A DNA stretch of 64,000 nt. Source: Myxococcota bacterium. Its GTDB lineage: Bacteria > Myxococcota_A > UBA9160 > UBA4427. How positions within the stretch are numbered: position 1 is the first letter of the stretch; each line of letters starts with the position of its first letter. Below the pieces are notes generated by a model. That model had not been told where the DNA came from. It saw only the letters and a program-made list of their open reading frames with translations, and did no database searches. Location: NCBI GenBank assembly GCA_028278345.1, contig JANQEL010000290.1, positions 37,098 to 101,097 on the forward strand, read 5' to 3'. Positions 1 to 10,050 of the stretch are shown here, one piece after another. The position numbers and the translations under genes are program-made.

Positions 1-642
1 CTCGTCGGGAGGGGTGTTGTGCTGGAAGATCGCCCGCGCATTTCCGTCCGGCCCGATCAGGTAGGTATTGGAGGAGTGATGGATCTCGCGCGACGGCTTG
101 GCGGTTTCGCCCGAGTCGTTCTGGAGGTCGCTCCCGTCGAAGTCGTAGAAGACCCCGTAGGCGCGGGTGGCGGCTGCGATTTGCTCCTCGCTTCCCGTGA
201 ACCCCATCAGATCCGGATGGAAGTGCCCGACGTACTCGGCGAGTCGTTCCGGGGTATCGCGCGCAGGGTCGAAGCTCACGAAGAGGGGTTGAACTGCGTC
301 CGCGTCTTCGCCGAGTTCTTCGAGGGCGCGGGTCATCGCCGCCAGGTTTCCCGGGCAGACGTCGGGGCAGTGCGTGTAGCCGAAGAACACGAGGGCGAAG
401 CGACCGCGCCAATCGCGATCCGATGCGGCTTCTCCTCGGTGATTCACCAGATGCAACTCGGGCTGCTCGTTGCGACGGGCCAGCATCGACCCCGGCACCG
501 CACCAGTCGCGCGGGCCGAGCCGATCACACCACTGGTCCCCGAGATCTCGCCTTCCTCTCCACTCCTCAGGTCCCAGAAGGCGGCCAGCAGGCCGATCAG
601 GATGACTCCGGTGGCGACGTGGACGAGATAGATCGCTTTCAC
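1..642 (-). CDS. SCO1/SenC family cytochrome oxidase assembly (copper chaperone) protein, 3' end truncated by window edge
   Basis: Reverse-strand translation from GTG at 642: VKAIYLVHVATGVILIGLLAAFW...RFALVFFGYTHCPDVCPGNLAAMTRAL...; CPDVC copper motif. Absent from the ORF track because it runs off the window edge. Confidence 0.85.
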   Translation of the reverse strand, partial: MKAIYLVHVATGVILIGLLAAFWDLRSGEEGEISGTSGVIGSARATGAVPGSMLARRNEQPELHLVNHRGEAASDRDWRGRFALVFFGYTHCPDVCPGNLAAMTRALEELGEDADAVQPLFVSFDPARDTPERLAEYVGHFHPDLMGFTGSEEQIAAATRAYGVFYDFDGSDLQNDSGETAKPSREIHHSSNTYLIGPDGNARAIFQHNTPPDE

Positions 643-974
643 GCGAACACTCCATTGCGATCAGGTGACGGAAGGCGCGCGAGCATATCGCACGCGAGTG
701 TCGAATTTCGGACACGCGTAGCGCGTCGGAACGCGAGACGGAGAGGAGGGACGACATGCAATCTGCACCCGGAGATGAACCCCGCGGGGCGAGAGACGGT
801 AACCAGCCGAGGGTAAACCGAAGCGAACGCACTAAACTGCGCGCGCCTTCCCCGAGAGCGAATCCCGCGCGGATCCCCGACGCCGCGGATTCGCGACGCG
901 CAGTCCATCGCCGCGCTCCGAGCTGCCATTCCCATCATCCCTTCGCCCTTCGCGGGCTCCGAGGTCTACTCGCT

Positions 975-1679
975 GTGCCTATCTCCGTTCCCATTCCATT
1001 CGCGCGCCTGGCGTCCCTCGTCACGACCGCGGTCGCATTGAGCTTCGCGATCGCGCCGACGATCCACGCCGAAACGGCGGCCGCTCCCGACCCCGGCAGC
1101 GCGAGCGCCGTCGTCGACGGTCTTCACGCCACCCTGACCGAGGCCATGAAGCAGGCCGAAACCCTCGGCTACGACGGTCGCTTCAAGCTGATCGAGCCCG
1201 CGGCGGCGAACGCCATCGATCGCGCCTTCATGGCGCAGAAGTCGATCGGACGGCACTGGCGCAAGCTCGGCGAAGAGGAGCGCGAACGCTGGCTCAAGAC
1301 TTTCGGCGACTACACCGTCGCGAACTACGCGGGTCGCTTCAAAGGGTATTCGGGCGAGCACTTCACCCTCGACGGCGAACAGGATGCGCCCCACGACACG
1401 AAGCTGGTGAAGACGACCCTCGTCCTCCCCAACGACGACGATGTCGCCCTCAACTATCGCCTGCACCAGACCGACGCCGGCTGGCGGATCATCGACATCT
1501 ACATGAACGGGACGGTGAGCGAACTCTCGCTGCGCCGCTCGGAGTATTCGTCGACGGTCAAGCGCGACGGGATCGAGAAGCTGATCTCCGCTGTCGAAGA
1601 GAAGGTCGCGGATCTGGCTGCGGGCAACGTCGAAGACACTGGCGCCGCAGTGGCGTCCAGCGCCGCGAAGGCGCAGTAG
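975..1679 (+). CDS. MlaC/Ttg2D-like ABC transporter auxiliary periplasmic protein
   Basis: Signal peptide from GTG 975 (VPISVPIPFARLASLVTTAVALSFAIAPTIHA), then MlaC-type GRFKLIEPAA...VANYAGRFKGYSGEHF...GWRIIDIYMNGTVSELSLRRSEYSS. Confidence 0.75.
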   Translation: MPISVPIPFARLASLVTTAVALSFAIAPTIHAETAAAPDPGSASAVVDGLHATLTEAMKQAETLGYDGRFKLIEPAAANAIDRAFMAQKSIGRHWRKLGEEERERWLKTFGDYTVANYAGRFKGYSGEHFTLDGEQDAPHDTKLVKTTLVLPNDDDVALNYRLHQTDAGWRIIDIYMNGTVSELSLRRSEYSSTVKRDGIEKLISAVEEKVADLAAGNVEDTGAAVASSAAKAQ

Positions 1680-1685
1680 CCCTCG

Positions 1686-2741
1686 GTGTCCCTCGCTCGG
1701 GCGCTTCGCGTCTTCGAGGAGAAAGGCGCTCTCGCGGGGCCGGTCGAAACGAATCCGATCGCGACGGGTCTGATCAACGAGACCCATTTCGTGTGCGATG
1801 CACGCGGCGAAGGGTTCATTGCCCAGCGCCTGAACCCGGTGTTCGACCCCGCGGTGAACGACAACATCGTACGGGTCACCCGGCACCTGGCCGCTCGCGA
1901 CGTACCCACCTATCGAGTCGTCCTGATCGAGGGCGATTCCGCGATCGATCTGGGGGACGACGGGATCTGGCGCCTCGTCACCCAGATCCCCGGCGATTCC
2001 TTCAATCGCCCCCCGGATCGCGAGCACGTGGTCGTGGCCGGGCGCGCGTTCGGAGATCTCCACCGGGCCCTCTTCGCCTTCAGCGAGAGCCTGCATCCCC
2101 TCGGCTTCCCCTTCCACGAAACCCAGACGCACCTGATGGATCTCGCGGCAGCGCTGCGCGAATGCGCGGATCACGACTTCTACGCCGAATTGAAACCGCT
2201 GGCCGAGGAAGTGCTCGAAGCGGGCCGAGAGCTGCCGCGCTTCGAAGGCGTTCCCGCGCGGGTGGTTCACGGCGATCCGAAGTTCAACAATCTGCTCTTC
2301 GAACCGGATGCGGAAGGCGGGCCGAAGGTCTGCGGCATCATCGACCTCGACACCGTGAGCCGTATGCCCCTCGCCTACGATTGGGGCGACGCCATGCGCT
2401 CCTGGTGCAACCGCGCGGGTGAGAACGCAGCGGAAGCCGAACTCGATCTCGACTTCGTCGCGGCGACCGCGGAGGGGTTGGCGAGCGCCTTCGAAGGCGA
2501 GGACGCACCGGAGCTCGGTGAAGCCGAGCGTCGCAGTCTCTCCCAGGGCCTCGAAGTCATCTCCCTCGAGTTGTGTTCGCGTTTCGCCGCCGACGTGTTG
2601 CGCGAGTCGTATTGGGGGTGGGATGACACCCGCTTCGAACGCGCCGCCGAACACAATCTCTTTCGAGCGCGGGGCCAGCTGTCGCTCTACCACCAGGCGG
2701 TGGAGTCGCGCGCTGAGCGCGAACGCGCCATCCCGCTGTAG
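1686..2741 (+). CDS. APH-fold phosphotransferase, NahK-like (N-acetylhexosamine kinase-like)
   Basis: GLINETHFV, IAQRLNPVFDPAVNDNIVRVTRHL, VVHGDPKFNNLLF, IIDLDTV. Confidence 0.7.
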   Translation: MSLARALRVFEEKGALAGPVETNPIATGLINETHFVCDARGEGFIAQRLNPVFDPAVNDNIVRVTRHLAARDVPTYRVVLIEGDSAIDLGDDGIWRLVTQIPGDSFNRPPDREHVVVAGRAFGDLHRALFAFSESLHPLGFPFHETQTHLMDLAAALRECADHDFYAELKPLAEEVLEAGRELPRFEGVPARVVHGDPKFNNLLFEPDAEGGPKVCGIIDLDTVSRMPLAYDWGDAMRSWCNRAGENAAEAELDLDFVAATAEGLASAFEGEDAPELGEAERRSLSQGLEVISLELCSRFAADVLRESYWGWDDTRFERAAEHNLFRARGQLSLYHQAVESRAERERAIPL

Positions 2742-2822
2742 CGACGTTGTTCGCAACACCGAGTTCGGCGAAACTCCGGGCAACGAGCAGACCGTCGACG
2801 GTCGAGAGGTAGAGAGGGCTTC

Positions 2823-3866
2823 GTGGTCGACGCCAACGCGCGCGAGCAACGCATCCAGACGATCTGCCTCCTCGTGCTGACGACCGTCACCGTCGCGGCC
2901 GCCCTCCTCTGGCTGCGACCCATCTTGATTCCCTTCGTGCTCGCGCTCTTCTTCTCCCTCGCGCTGACGCCGGTCGTCGAAGCCCAGATGCGCCTGGCGC
3001 GCATGCCGGGTGCGCTCGCCGTGGCCTCCACCCTCGTGCTGCTGACCCTCGGGCTCGTGCTGGTGGGTTCACTGGTCTCGTCCTCCCTCACCGAAATGAC
3101 CAACAACGCGGAGGCGTATCAGCGGCAGATCGTCATCACGGTCGAACGCGCGCGCGACGCGCTTCCCCTCGAGCGCTTCGGTCTCGAGGAAGCCGGGGAA
3201 GCCTTCGATCCATTTTCGGTCGTACAGCCCGACCGCATCGGCGACATGCTGATGAGCACCACGAACACCATCCTCGAGCTCTCGTCGCGCGGGCTCATCG
3301 TGCTGGTCTTCACTTTCTTCCTGCTGGCGGGGCGCGCGGCCTCGAGCGGGCGTAGGTCGGATGGCGTCGCACGGGAGATCGAAGACCGCGTGAAGCGCTA
3401 CATCGTGAACCAGACCCTGATCTCCGCCGCGACGGGTACGTTGGTCTGGATGATCCTTGCCACGATCGGCGTCGACCTCGCCCTCGTGTTCGGTCTGTTC
3501 ACCTTCCTATTGAACTTCATCCCGAGCATCGGCTCGATCGTCGCGGTGCTGCTTCCCCTGCCCGTCGTGCTCGTGAGCCCCGACATCTCGACCCTCGGCG
3601 CCGTGCTCGCAATGGCACTCCCAGCGCTCGTGCAGTTCCTGATCGGCAACTTGCTCGCGCCGAAGATCCTCGGAGATGCGCTCCAGTTGCATCCGGTGAC
3701 GATCCTGCTCTCGTTGATGTTCTGGGGCGCGCTCTGGGGCGTCGCGGGCATGCTCCTCGCCGTGCCGATCACTGCGATCCTGCGCATCCTGATGGAGCGC
3801 TTCGACGTGACCGAACCGGTCGCGCGGCTGCTGTCGACGGGTTCGCTCAGCGCGCAGCGTGCCTGA
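2823..3866 (+). CDS. AI-2E/PerM family transporter
   Basis: Multi-TM protein with PFVLALFFSLALTPVVE and LNFIPSIGSIVAVLLPLPVVL / ILGDALQLHPVTILLSLMFWGALWG. Confidence 0.85.
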   Translation: MVDANAREQRIQTICLLVLTTVTVAAALLWLRPILIPFVLALFFSLALTPVVEAQMRLARMPGALAVASTLVLLTLGLVLVGSLVSSSLTEMTNNAEAYQRQIVITVERARDALPLERFGLEEAGEAFDPFSVVQPDRIGDMLMSTTNTILELSSRGLIVLVFTFFLLAGRAASSGRRSDGVAREIEDRVKRYIVNQTLISAATGTLVWMILATIGVDLALVFGLFTFLLNFIPSIGSIVAVLLPLPVVLVSPDISTLGAVLAMALPALVQFLIGNLLAPKILGDALQLHPVTILLSLMFWGALWGVAGMLLAVPITAILRILMERFDVTEPVARLLSTGSLSAQRA

Positions 3867-3961
3867 AGGCGATCGTTCGGTCGTCTCGTCGATCGCCGGG
3901 AGAGTGATATCCTCGGCGCGGCTTGACTCCACCGACACACGCCGCCCACGAGAGAGAAGAA

Positions 3962-5215
3962 ATGGAAACCCTGCGTTTTCTGGACGAGAGTCGTGTACGC
4001 GAACTCCAGCGCGAGTTCGGCACGCCCTTCTACGTCTACGACGAGGACACGTTGCTCACCCGCGCGCGCGAGGTGCTGAGCTTCCCCAACCCCTACGGCC
4101 TCGTCGGCCGCTACGCGATGAAGGCGCTCCCGACGGCGGAGATCCTGCGCATCGCGCACGGCGCCGGGCTCCACATCGATGCCAGCAGTGGCTTCGAAGC
4201 CGAGCGCGCCCTGCGAGCGGGTGTGCCGGCCGAGAAGATCCAGATCACCGCCCAGGAGCTGCCAAAGAATCTCGAGGAGCTCGTGCAGCAGGGCGTGTGG
4301 TTCAACGCGTGTTCGGTGCGACAGCTCGAGTACTACGGCGAGCGCTTCCCGGGTAGCGAGGTTTCGGTGCGCGTGAACCCCGGGCTGGGTTCGGGGCACA
4401 ACAATCGCACCAACGTCGGCGGGCCGTCCGCGAGCTTCGGCATCTGGCACGAACAGCTCGACGAGGTCGAACGGGTCGCGGCCCGGCATGATCTCACGAT
4501 CGGCCGCATGCACACCCACATCGGTTCGGGTTCGGATCCCGACAAGTGGGTCGTATGCGCGAAGATGTCCCTCGCCATCGCCGCGCGACTCCCGAACGTC
4601 CACACCCTGAGTCTCGGTGGCGGCTTCAAGGTCGGGCGCATGGCCAACGAGGATTCGGCGGATCTCGTCGCGATCGGCCAGAAGATCGTGCCCGAGATCG
4701 AAGCCTTCGCGCGTGAACACGGACGCGAGCTCGCCCTCGAGATCGAGCCGGGGACCTACATCGCCGCGAACTGCGGCGCGCTGATCTGCACCATCACCGA
4801 CGTCGTCTCCACCAGCGAGAGCGAGGGCTACGAATTCATCAAGATCGACGCGGGCATGTCGGAGATCATCCGCCCGAGCATGTACGGTGGACAGCACCCG
4901 ATCGTCGTCGTTCCCGGCGATGACAGCGAACGAGGCACGGGCGAGTACCTGGTGGCCGGCCACTGTTGTGAGAGCGGCGACGTGCTCACGCCCGCCCCCG
5001 GCGACCCTGAAGCGCTCGCGACGCGAGCCCTCGTCGAGCCGCGCGTGGGCGATGCCCTCGTGATCGAAGGCGCGGGGGCCTACTGCTCCGGCATGGCGGC
5101 GAAGAACTACAACGCTTTCCCCGAATGCGCCGAGGTGCTGCTGCGCAGCGATGGCAGCGCGAAGTTGATCCGAAGGCGCCAGACGCTGGACCAGATCATC
5201 CAGAACGAGGTCTAG
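3962..5215 (+). CDS. lysA: Diaminopimelate decarboxylase-like PLP enzyme (fold type III)
   Basis: GTPFYVYDEDTLL, YAMKALPTAEIL, VNPGLGSGHN, GGGFKVGRMA, EPGTYIAANCG, GAYCSGMAAKNYN. Start placed at ATG 3962. Confidence 0.75.
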   Translation: METLRFLDESRVRELQREFGTPFYVYDEDTLLTRAREVLSFPNPYGLVGRYAMKALPTAEILRIAHGAGLHIDASSGFEAERALRAGVPAEKIQITAQELPKNLEELVQQGVWFNACSVRQLEYYGERFPGSEVSVRVNPGLGSGHNNRTNVGGPSASFGIWHEQLDEVERVAARHDLTIGRMHTHIGSGSDPDKWVVCAKMSLAIAARLPNVHTLSLGGGFKVGRMANEDSADLVAIGQKIVPEIEAFAREHGRELALEIEPGTYIAANCGALICTITDVVSTSESEGYEFIKIDAGMSEIIRPSMYGGQHPIVVVPGDDSERGTGEYLVAGHCCESGDVLTPAPGDPEALATRALVEPRVGDALVIEGAGAYCSGMAAKNYNAFPECAEVLLRSDGSAKLIRRRQTLDQIIQNEV

Positions 5216-5235
5216 GTAGCTTGGCGGCGCAACGG

Positions 5236-6024
5236 ATGGCGATCGGCGCGCGCGCGTTGGCGATCGGCTTGTTCGCCGTGCTTGGCGCCGCGATCTCGAA
5301 CCCGGCAGTCGCAGCCAAGGCCGGGTCGAGCCTCGAGGGCACCTGGTTCGTCCTCGTGCACTATCGCGATTCGCAGACCGCGAATCCCGATAGCGATCGT
5401 TGGCTCGACAAGGTCTGGACTTTCGAGATGCGCGGTTCGCGGCTCCATTGGGTCGAGTATCCGATCGTCTTCTTCGAAAGCTCTGCAGGTCGCTTCGAGG
5501 CCTACAAAGGGAACCCCCGAAGCCGCGTCCTCGCGAAGTGGGAACCCAACGCGTCTCAACAAGAGGAGCTCGACGGAGGACCGCGAGTGAACACGCGGGG
5601 TTCGGAATCGAAATCCCTGCGCGGCAGCGACGCCCGCGGCTGGAAGACCTTCGGCCGAAGCCGAGTCGCTGGCGCGAACATCGTGGGGTATCACGAAGAC
5701 TGGAGCATCGAACCGGCCGACGCGGGTTTCGTCTTCAGCATTCGCGAAGTGATGGGCAACGCCGCCACAGGCACCGACGACGGGCTCACCGTCTACGAGG
5801 TCGAGAGCAGCAACCCGGATGGCAGTGAGCTTCGCGGCCGCTTCGATCGCGATGGAACGCGAGTGGGCACCTTCCGAATGACCCGCACCCCACCCATCCG
5901 CACCCTCAAGAGCAGCGAAGAAGAAGACTCCGTCAACAAACGACACCAGGGCAAGAACTACAACCGCTTCATGCGAATCACAGACGACGACAAGAAGAAG
6001 CGAAAGAAGGAACGAGACCAATGA
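5236..6024 (+). CDS. Hypothetical secreted protein with highly charged C-terminus
   Basis: Signal-like N-terminus MAIGARALAIGLFAVLGAAISNPAVAAKA; C-terminus DDDKKKRKKERDQ; ATGA overlap with next gene. Confidence 0.7.
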   Translation: MAIGARALAIGLFAVLGAAISNPAVAAKAGSSLEGTWFVLVHYRDSQTANPDSDRWLDKVWTFEMRGSRLHWVEYPIVFFESSAGRFEAYKGNPRSRVLAKWEPNASQQEELDGGPRVNTRGSESKSLRGSDARGWKTFGRSRVAGANIVGYHEDWSIEPADAGFVFSIREVMGNAATGTDDGLTVYEVESSNPDGSELRGRFDRDGTRVGTFRMTRTPPIRTLKSSEEEDSVNKRHQGKNYNRFMRITDDDKKKRKKERDQ

Positions 6025-6947
6025 CCCCGCCTACCGCCGCCCCCCTCTCCGGTGAGAAGATCCTGATCACGGGCCCGACGAGCCAGGTCGCGCTGCCCAT
6101 CGCGCGTACCCTCGCCCGGGAGAACGACGTCTACGGCCTGGCGCGCTTCAGCAAGGAAGAAGACCGGCAGCGCGTCGAAAAACTCGGATGCAAGACCCTC
6201 GCGATCGATCTCGCCAGCTCGCCCCTCGACGAGGTTCCGCGAGACTTCAGCATCGTGCTCCACTTCGCCGTCGTGAAGAGCGGCGACTTCGACTACGACC
6301 TGGCCGCCAACGCCGAAGGCGTCGGACGTCTGATGGATCACACGCGCCCAAGCAGGGCTTTCCTGCACTGCTCGACCACGGGCGTCTACGAAGACGCGGG
6401 GCATCAGGCCCTGAAGGAGACCGACCCTCTCGGCGACAACCACCGCGCCATGATGCCCACCTACAGTATCTGCAAGATCGCCGCGGAGAGCATGGTTCGC
6501 TTCGGCTCGCGCCAGTGGAACGTCCCCACCACCGTGGTGCGCCTCGGGGTCCCCTACGGAGACAACGGCGGCTGGCCCTGGTTCCACCTGATGATGATGC
6601 AGGGTGGCGTTCCGATTCCCGTCGGGAAGAACCCTCCCAACGTCTACAACCTGCTGCACGAAGACGACTACATCGCGATGCTTCCGCGCCTCGTCGAAAT
6701 CGCCGACGTTCCGCCCGTCACCGTGAACTGGGCCGGCAGCGAAGCCACCAGTATCGAGGAGTGGTGCGCCTACCTCGGCGAACTCACCGGTCTCGAACCG
6801 AAGTTCAACCCCACGGACGCGACGATCGGCAGCGTCACCGTCGACCCGACGAAGATGCACGAGCTCGTGGGACGCACACAGGTGGACTGGCGCGATGGCA
6901 TCGCGCGCATGGTGAAGGCGCGAAACCCCGAACTCCTGAAGGACTGA
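6021..6947 (+). CDS. NAD-dependent epimerase/dehydratase (extended SDR)
   Basis: Degenerate Rossmann start (ILITGPTSQVALPIARTLA), STTGVYED, YSICKIAAE, VVRLGVPYGD. Confidence 0.85.
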   Translation: MTPPTAAPLSGEKILITGPTSQVALPIARTLARENDVYGLARFSKEEDRQRVEKLGCKTLAIDLASSPLDEVPRDFSIVLHFAVVKSGDFDYDLAANAEGVGRLMDHTRPSRAFLHCSTTGVYEDAGHQALKETDPLGDNHRAMMPTYSICKIAAESMVRFGSRQWNVPTTVVRLGVPYGDNGGWPWFHLMMMQGGVPIPVGKNPPNVYNLLHEDDYIAMLPRLVEIADVPPVTVNWAGSEATSIEEWCAYLGELTGLEPKFNPTDATIGSVTVDPTKMHELVGRTQVDWRDGIARMVKARNPELLKD

Positions 6948-6966
6948 CGGCGGGCGCCGCCGGGGT

Positions 6967-8508
6967 TCAGGAGATCCAGCGCCCGAGGGCCGTCCCGAAC
7001 AGGAACTTCGCGGCCTTCAACAGGCCGTCCTCCTTCTTCTTCCCATAGGGGTAGAAGGAGCGCGAGTTCTTGCCCTTGAAGCGGTCGACGATCACGGGCA
7101 GGGGATGGCAGTAGCCCCGCACGCCGTTCTCGCCGTTCACCTGCCCCACCCCGCTCGACTTGCGCCCACCGAAGGGCGCTTCGAGGCAACCGTAGGTGAC
7201 GGTCATGTCGTTGACGCAGACGCTGCCCGATTCGATGCGTTGCGCCAGGCGCGTCGCCTTGAAGTCGTCATTCGTCCAAATGGTCGCGCCGAGGCCGTAG
7301 TGGGTGTCGTTTGCGAGGGCGATCGCTTCCTCTTCGTCCTTCACGCGCATGATGGGAAGGATGGGGCCGAAGGTTTCGTCCCGCATGATCTGCATCTCGT
7401 GATCGACTTCCGTCAGCACGGTCGGTTCGAAGAAGAGGCCATCGAGGTTCGGGTTGCGACGTCCGCCCACGTGCACCTTCGCACCACGCGAAACGGCGTC
7501 GGCCATGTGGCCCTCGATGATCTCCATCTGCCGGGGCCAGAAGATCGCGCCGACGTCGCTCTCGCCCTCGTCTCCCTGGCGCAGCTCGGCCGCGCGCTTC
7601 ACCACCTCTTTTTCGAACGCATCGGCCACCGAATCCACCACGTATACACGCTCGGTCCCGCAGCAGTACTGCCCCGTGTTCATGTACGCACCCGCCAGCG
7701 CACCCGCCGCGGCACTCTCGATATCGGCGTCGGCGCAGACGATCATCGGATCCTTGCCACCGAGTTCGAGGGTGCAGGGAATGAGCTTGCGACCGCAGGC
7801 CTCGGCGACCTTGCGACCGGTCGCCACCGAGCCCGTGAAGCTGATCTTGTCGACCGCGGCCTCGCAGAGCGCCGCGCCGGTTTGGCCATCGCCCATCAAC
7901 ACCTGCAGCACGCCTTCGGGGAGCCCGGCCTGCTCGAAGATCTCCGCCAGTAGTTGTCCCGAGAAAGGCGTGACTTCCGAGGGCTTCAAGATCACCGTGT
8001 TGCCGGCCACCAGGGCCTGGGCCACGGGATTGATCGCGAGGATGAAGGGCCCGTTCCAGGGCGTGATGATGCCCACGACGCCGAGGGGCACGTGGTGGAT
8101 CGTGAGCTTCTTCATGAAGCGCATCACACCGTGGAGCGACTTCTTCTCGGGCGCGAGCAGCTTCGGCGCGCGCTTGGCGTGATACGAAACCGCATCGCAG
8201 GCCGAGAAGATCTCCATCGAAATCGCTTCGGTGCGCGTCTTGCCCGTTTCGCGGATCACCGTCTCGATGATGTTCTCGTGGCGCTCCAAGACGATCTTCA
8301 CCACGCGTCGCAGATAGCTCGCGCGTCGGTCGACCGAGAGCGCCGCCCACTCGGGTTGCGCCTTGCGCGCGCGCTCGACGGCGGCGTTCACGGCGTCGGC
8401 CGCCTGCACCTCGATCTCGCCGATCGGCTCGTTGTTGAGGGTGTTGCGCAGGAGCAGCCGGCGCGGCTCGTCGGCACTCGTTTGCGGGATGGGTTCGACG
8501 ATCGCCAT
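6967..8508 (-). CDS. Aldehyde dehydrogenase family protein
   Basis: GVVGIITPWNGPFILAINPVAQALVAGNTVILKPSE, ELGGKDPMIVCADAD, GQYCCGTERVYV. Confidence 0.95.
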   Translation of the reverse strand: MAIVEPIPQTSADEPRRLLLRNTLNNEPIGEIEVQAADAVNAAVERARKAQPEWAALSVDRRASYLRRVVKIVLERHENIIETVIRETGKTRTEAISMEIFSACDAVSYHAKRAPKLLAPEKKSLHGVMRFMKKLTIHHVPLGVVGIITPWNGPFILAINPVAQALVAGNTVILKPSEVTPFSGQLLAEIFEQAGLPEGVLQVLMGDGQTGAALCEAAVDKISFTGSVATGRKVAEACGRKLIPCTLELGGKDPMIVCADADIESAAAGALAGAYMNTGQYCCGTERVYVVDSVADAFEKEVVKRAAELRQGDEGESDVGAIFWPRQMEIIEGHMADAVSRGAKVHVGGRRNPNLDGLFFEPTVLTEVDHEMQIMRDETFGPILPIMRVKDEEEAIALANDTHYGLGATIWTNDDFKATRLAQRIESGSVCVNDMTVTYGCLEAPFGGRKSSGVGQVNGENGVRGYCHPLPVIVDRFKGKNSRSFYPYGKKKEDGLLKAAKFLFGTALGRWIS

Positions 8509-8651
8509 GGGGACCTCGCGCGCTGGGTGGTGGGATGACGGTCGCGGGAGTCTACCACCGCACTTCCCGGCTTCCCGGCGCTGGGGCTCGCATCTCGGCG
8601 TGCACCCCGGGACGGGGCGGCGCGATGGGCACCGCCCTACACTCGGACGCG

Positions 8652-9227
8652 ATGTCCCGCAGAGAAGAAGACGAAATCACCCTGCTGCTCAACCGCGCCG
8701 AGCAGTCCGACAGGCCCGCCGACCACCTGTGGGAACTCGTCTATCCCGAACTGCGCCGTCGTGCGCGCAACCTGTTCAAGAACGAGCGCAGCGACCACAC
8801 CCTCTCGGCCACCGCGGTGATCAACGAGGTCTTCGTTCGCCTCACCACGGCCTCCGCACGCGAGTGGCAGGATCGCCGCCACTTCTATGCGGCCGCCTCG
8901 GGCATCATGCGGCACGTGCTGATCGACCACGCGCGCGCCAGGACGGCGGAGAAGCGCGGCGGGGACAGCGTGCGCGAGACCCTCGACGAAGCGGTCTTCC
9001 CCGACGTCTCCGATTCCGAGAGTGGCTACGCCGAAGCGCGCGATGCCCTCGACCAGCTCGCCCTCGAGAACGACCGCGCCGCCACCGTCGTCGCCCTGCG
9101 CGTCTTCGGTGGTCTCACCGTCGATGAGATCGCCGACGAACTCTCCGTTTCTCCACGCACGGTCAAGAGCGATTGGGTGACGGCGCGGGTGCGCCTCAAG
9201 GACATCCTCGAATCCCAGGAGAGCTGA
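8652..9227 (+). CDS. ECF-type RNA polymerase sigma factor (myxobacterial/planctomycete Sig70-ECF subfamily)
   Basis: LWELVYPELRRRARNLFKNERSDHTLSATAVINEVFVRL...RHFYAAASGIMRHVLIDHARARTAEKRGG...GLTVDEIADELSVSPRTVKSDW. Confidence 0.85.
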   Translation: MSRREEDEITLLLNRAEQSDRPADHLWELVYPELRRRARNLFKNERSDHTLSATAVINEVFVRLTTASAREWQDRRHFYAAASGIMRHVLIDHARARTAEKRGGDSVRETLDEAVFPDVSDSESGYAEARDALDQLALENDRAATVVALRVFGGLTVDEIADELSVSPRTVKSDWVTARVRLKDILESQES

Positions 9228-9258
9228 TCGCGGGCGCCTTTGAGCGACGCGCAAAGAA

Positions 9259-9291
9259 AAACGCCCGGTGCACTCGCTGTACCGGGCGTTT
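9259..9291. terminator. Bidirectional intrinsic terminator between convergent ECF sigma genes
   Basis: Perfect 11-bp stem AAACGCCCGGT (9259-9269)/ACCGGGCGTTT (9281-9291), 11-nt loop, A-rich left flank and T at right. Confidence 0.85.
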
Positions 9292-9332
9292 CCCTTGGCG
9301 TCGTGTGACGCCCCTCGCGGGAAGGAACTGTG

Positions 9333-9914
9333 TCAGGCCGAGAGTACGCTCGGCAGCTTGCGATTGTGCTCGGCGAGCGTGCGCCGCGTGCGGAACAGGC
9401 TGATCTTGATGGCCTGCGGCGACTTGCCCATGTTGCGCGCGATGTCGCGCGTCGAGCGGTTTTCGATGTAGCGCTGCTCGAAGGCTTCGCGCTGCTGTTC
9501 CGGGACCTTTTCGTCGAGCACGCGGCTGCAGTTGCGCAGGATGCGGACGAAGTCGGTCTTCTGGTCGGCGGGGGTTTCGTCGGAGGCGAGTCGGTCGACC
9601 TCTTCGCTGTCGATCGAAATCGAGATCGGTCGCTTGCGGCGATAGCGTCGGCAGATCTGGTTGTGCGCGATGCCGAACATCCAGGTGAGCAGCGTCGAGC
9701 GGCCCTCGAACTTGGCGAGGCCACGGTGGACCTGGAGGAAGACCTCCTGGGTCACGTCCTCGGCGTCCTCGGGATCGCTCATGCGCTTGAGGGCGAAGTA
9801 GTAGATGCGGCGTTCGTATCGCTCGTAGAGTTCGGCGAAGGCTTCGTCACGGCCGGCGAGGATCTCGCGAACGAGTCGGGCGTCGTCTTCGGCGGTGGTC
9901 GGTAGATTCTTCAT
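9333..9914 (-). CDS. ECF RNA polymerase sigma factor, RpoE/SigW-like
   Basis: LVREILAGRDEAFAELYERYERRIYYFALKRMSDPEDAEDVTQEVFLQVHRGLAKFEGRSTLLTWMFGIAHN...STRDIARNMGKSPQAIKISLFRTRRTL. Start placed at internal ATG 9914. Confidence 0.85.
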   Translation of the reverse strand: MKNLPTTAEDDARLVREILAGRDEAFAELYERYERRIYYFALKRMSDPEDAEDVTQEVFLQVHRGLAKFEGRSTLLTWMFGIAHNQICRRYRRKRPISISIDSEEVDRLASDETPADQKTDFVRILRNCSRVLDEKVPEQQREAFEQRYIENRSTRDIARNMGKSPQAIKISLFRTRRTLAEHNRKLPSVLSA

Positions 9915-9997
9915 GGGGTGCTCCTTGCTTTCCGCTTTGCGCTGGCGGCTGGTTCCGGGGTTTTTCTTGCCGCTCACCTAGAAAGGCGAGATCCGGG

Positions 9998-10050
9998 CGG
10001 AAAACGGGCAATCGCCGAGGAAGTTTTTTCAACTCCCCGGAAAACGGGCA
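9998..10050. repeat. 13-bp direct repeat CGGAAAACGGGCA, two copies 40 bp apart
   Basis: CGGAAAACGGGCA at 9998-10010 and 10038-10050, with a shorter related GAAACGGGCG at 10051-10060. Confidence 0.7.

Noticed and set aside
966-2849. Long antisense ORF (627 aa, minus) over the MlaC-like and phosphotransferase genes
   Set aside because: High-GC third-position artefact; low-complexity Arg/Ala/Gly composition and no family signature, while the opposite strand encodes recognisable proteins.
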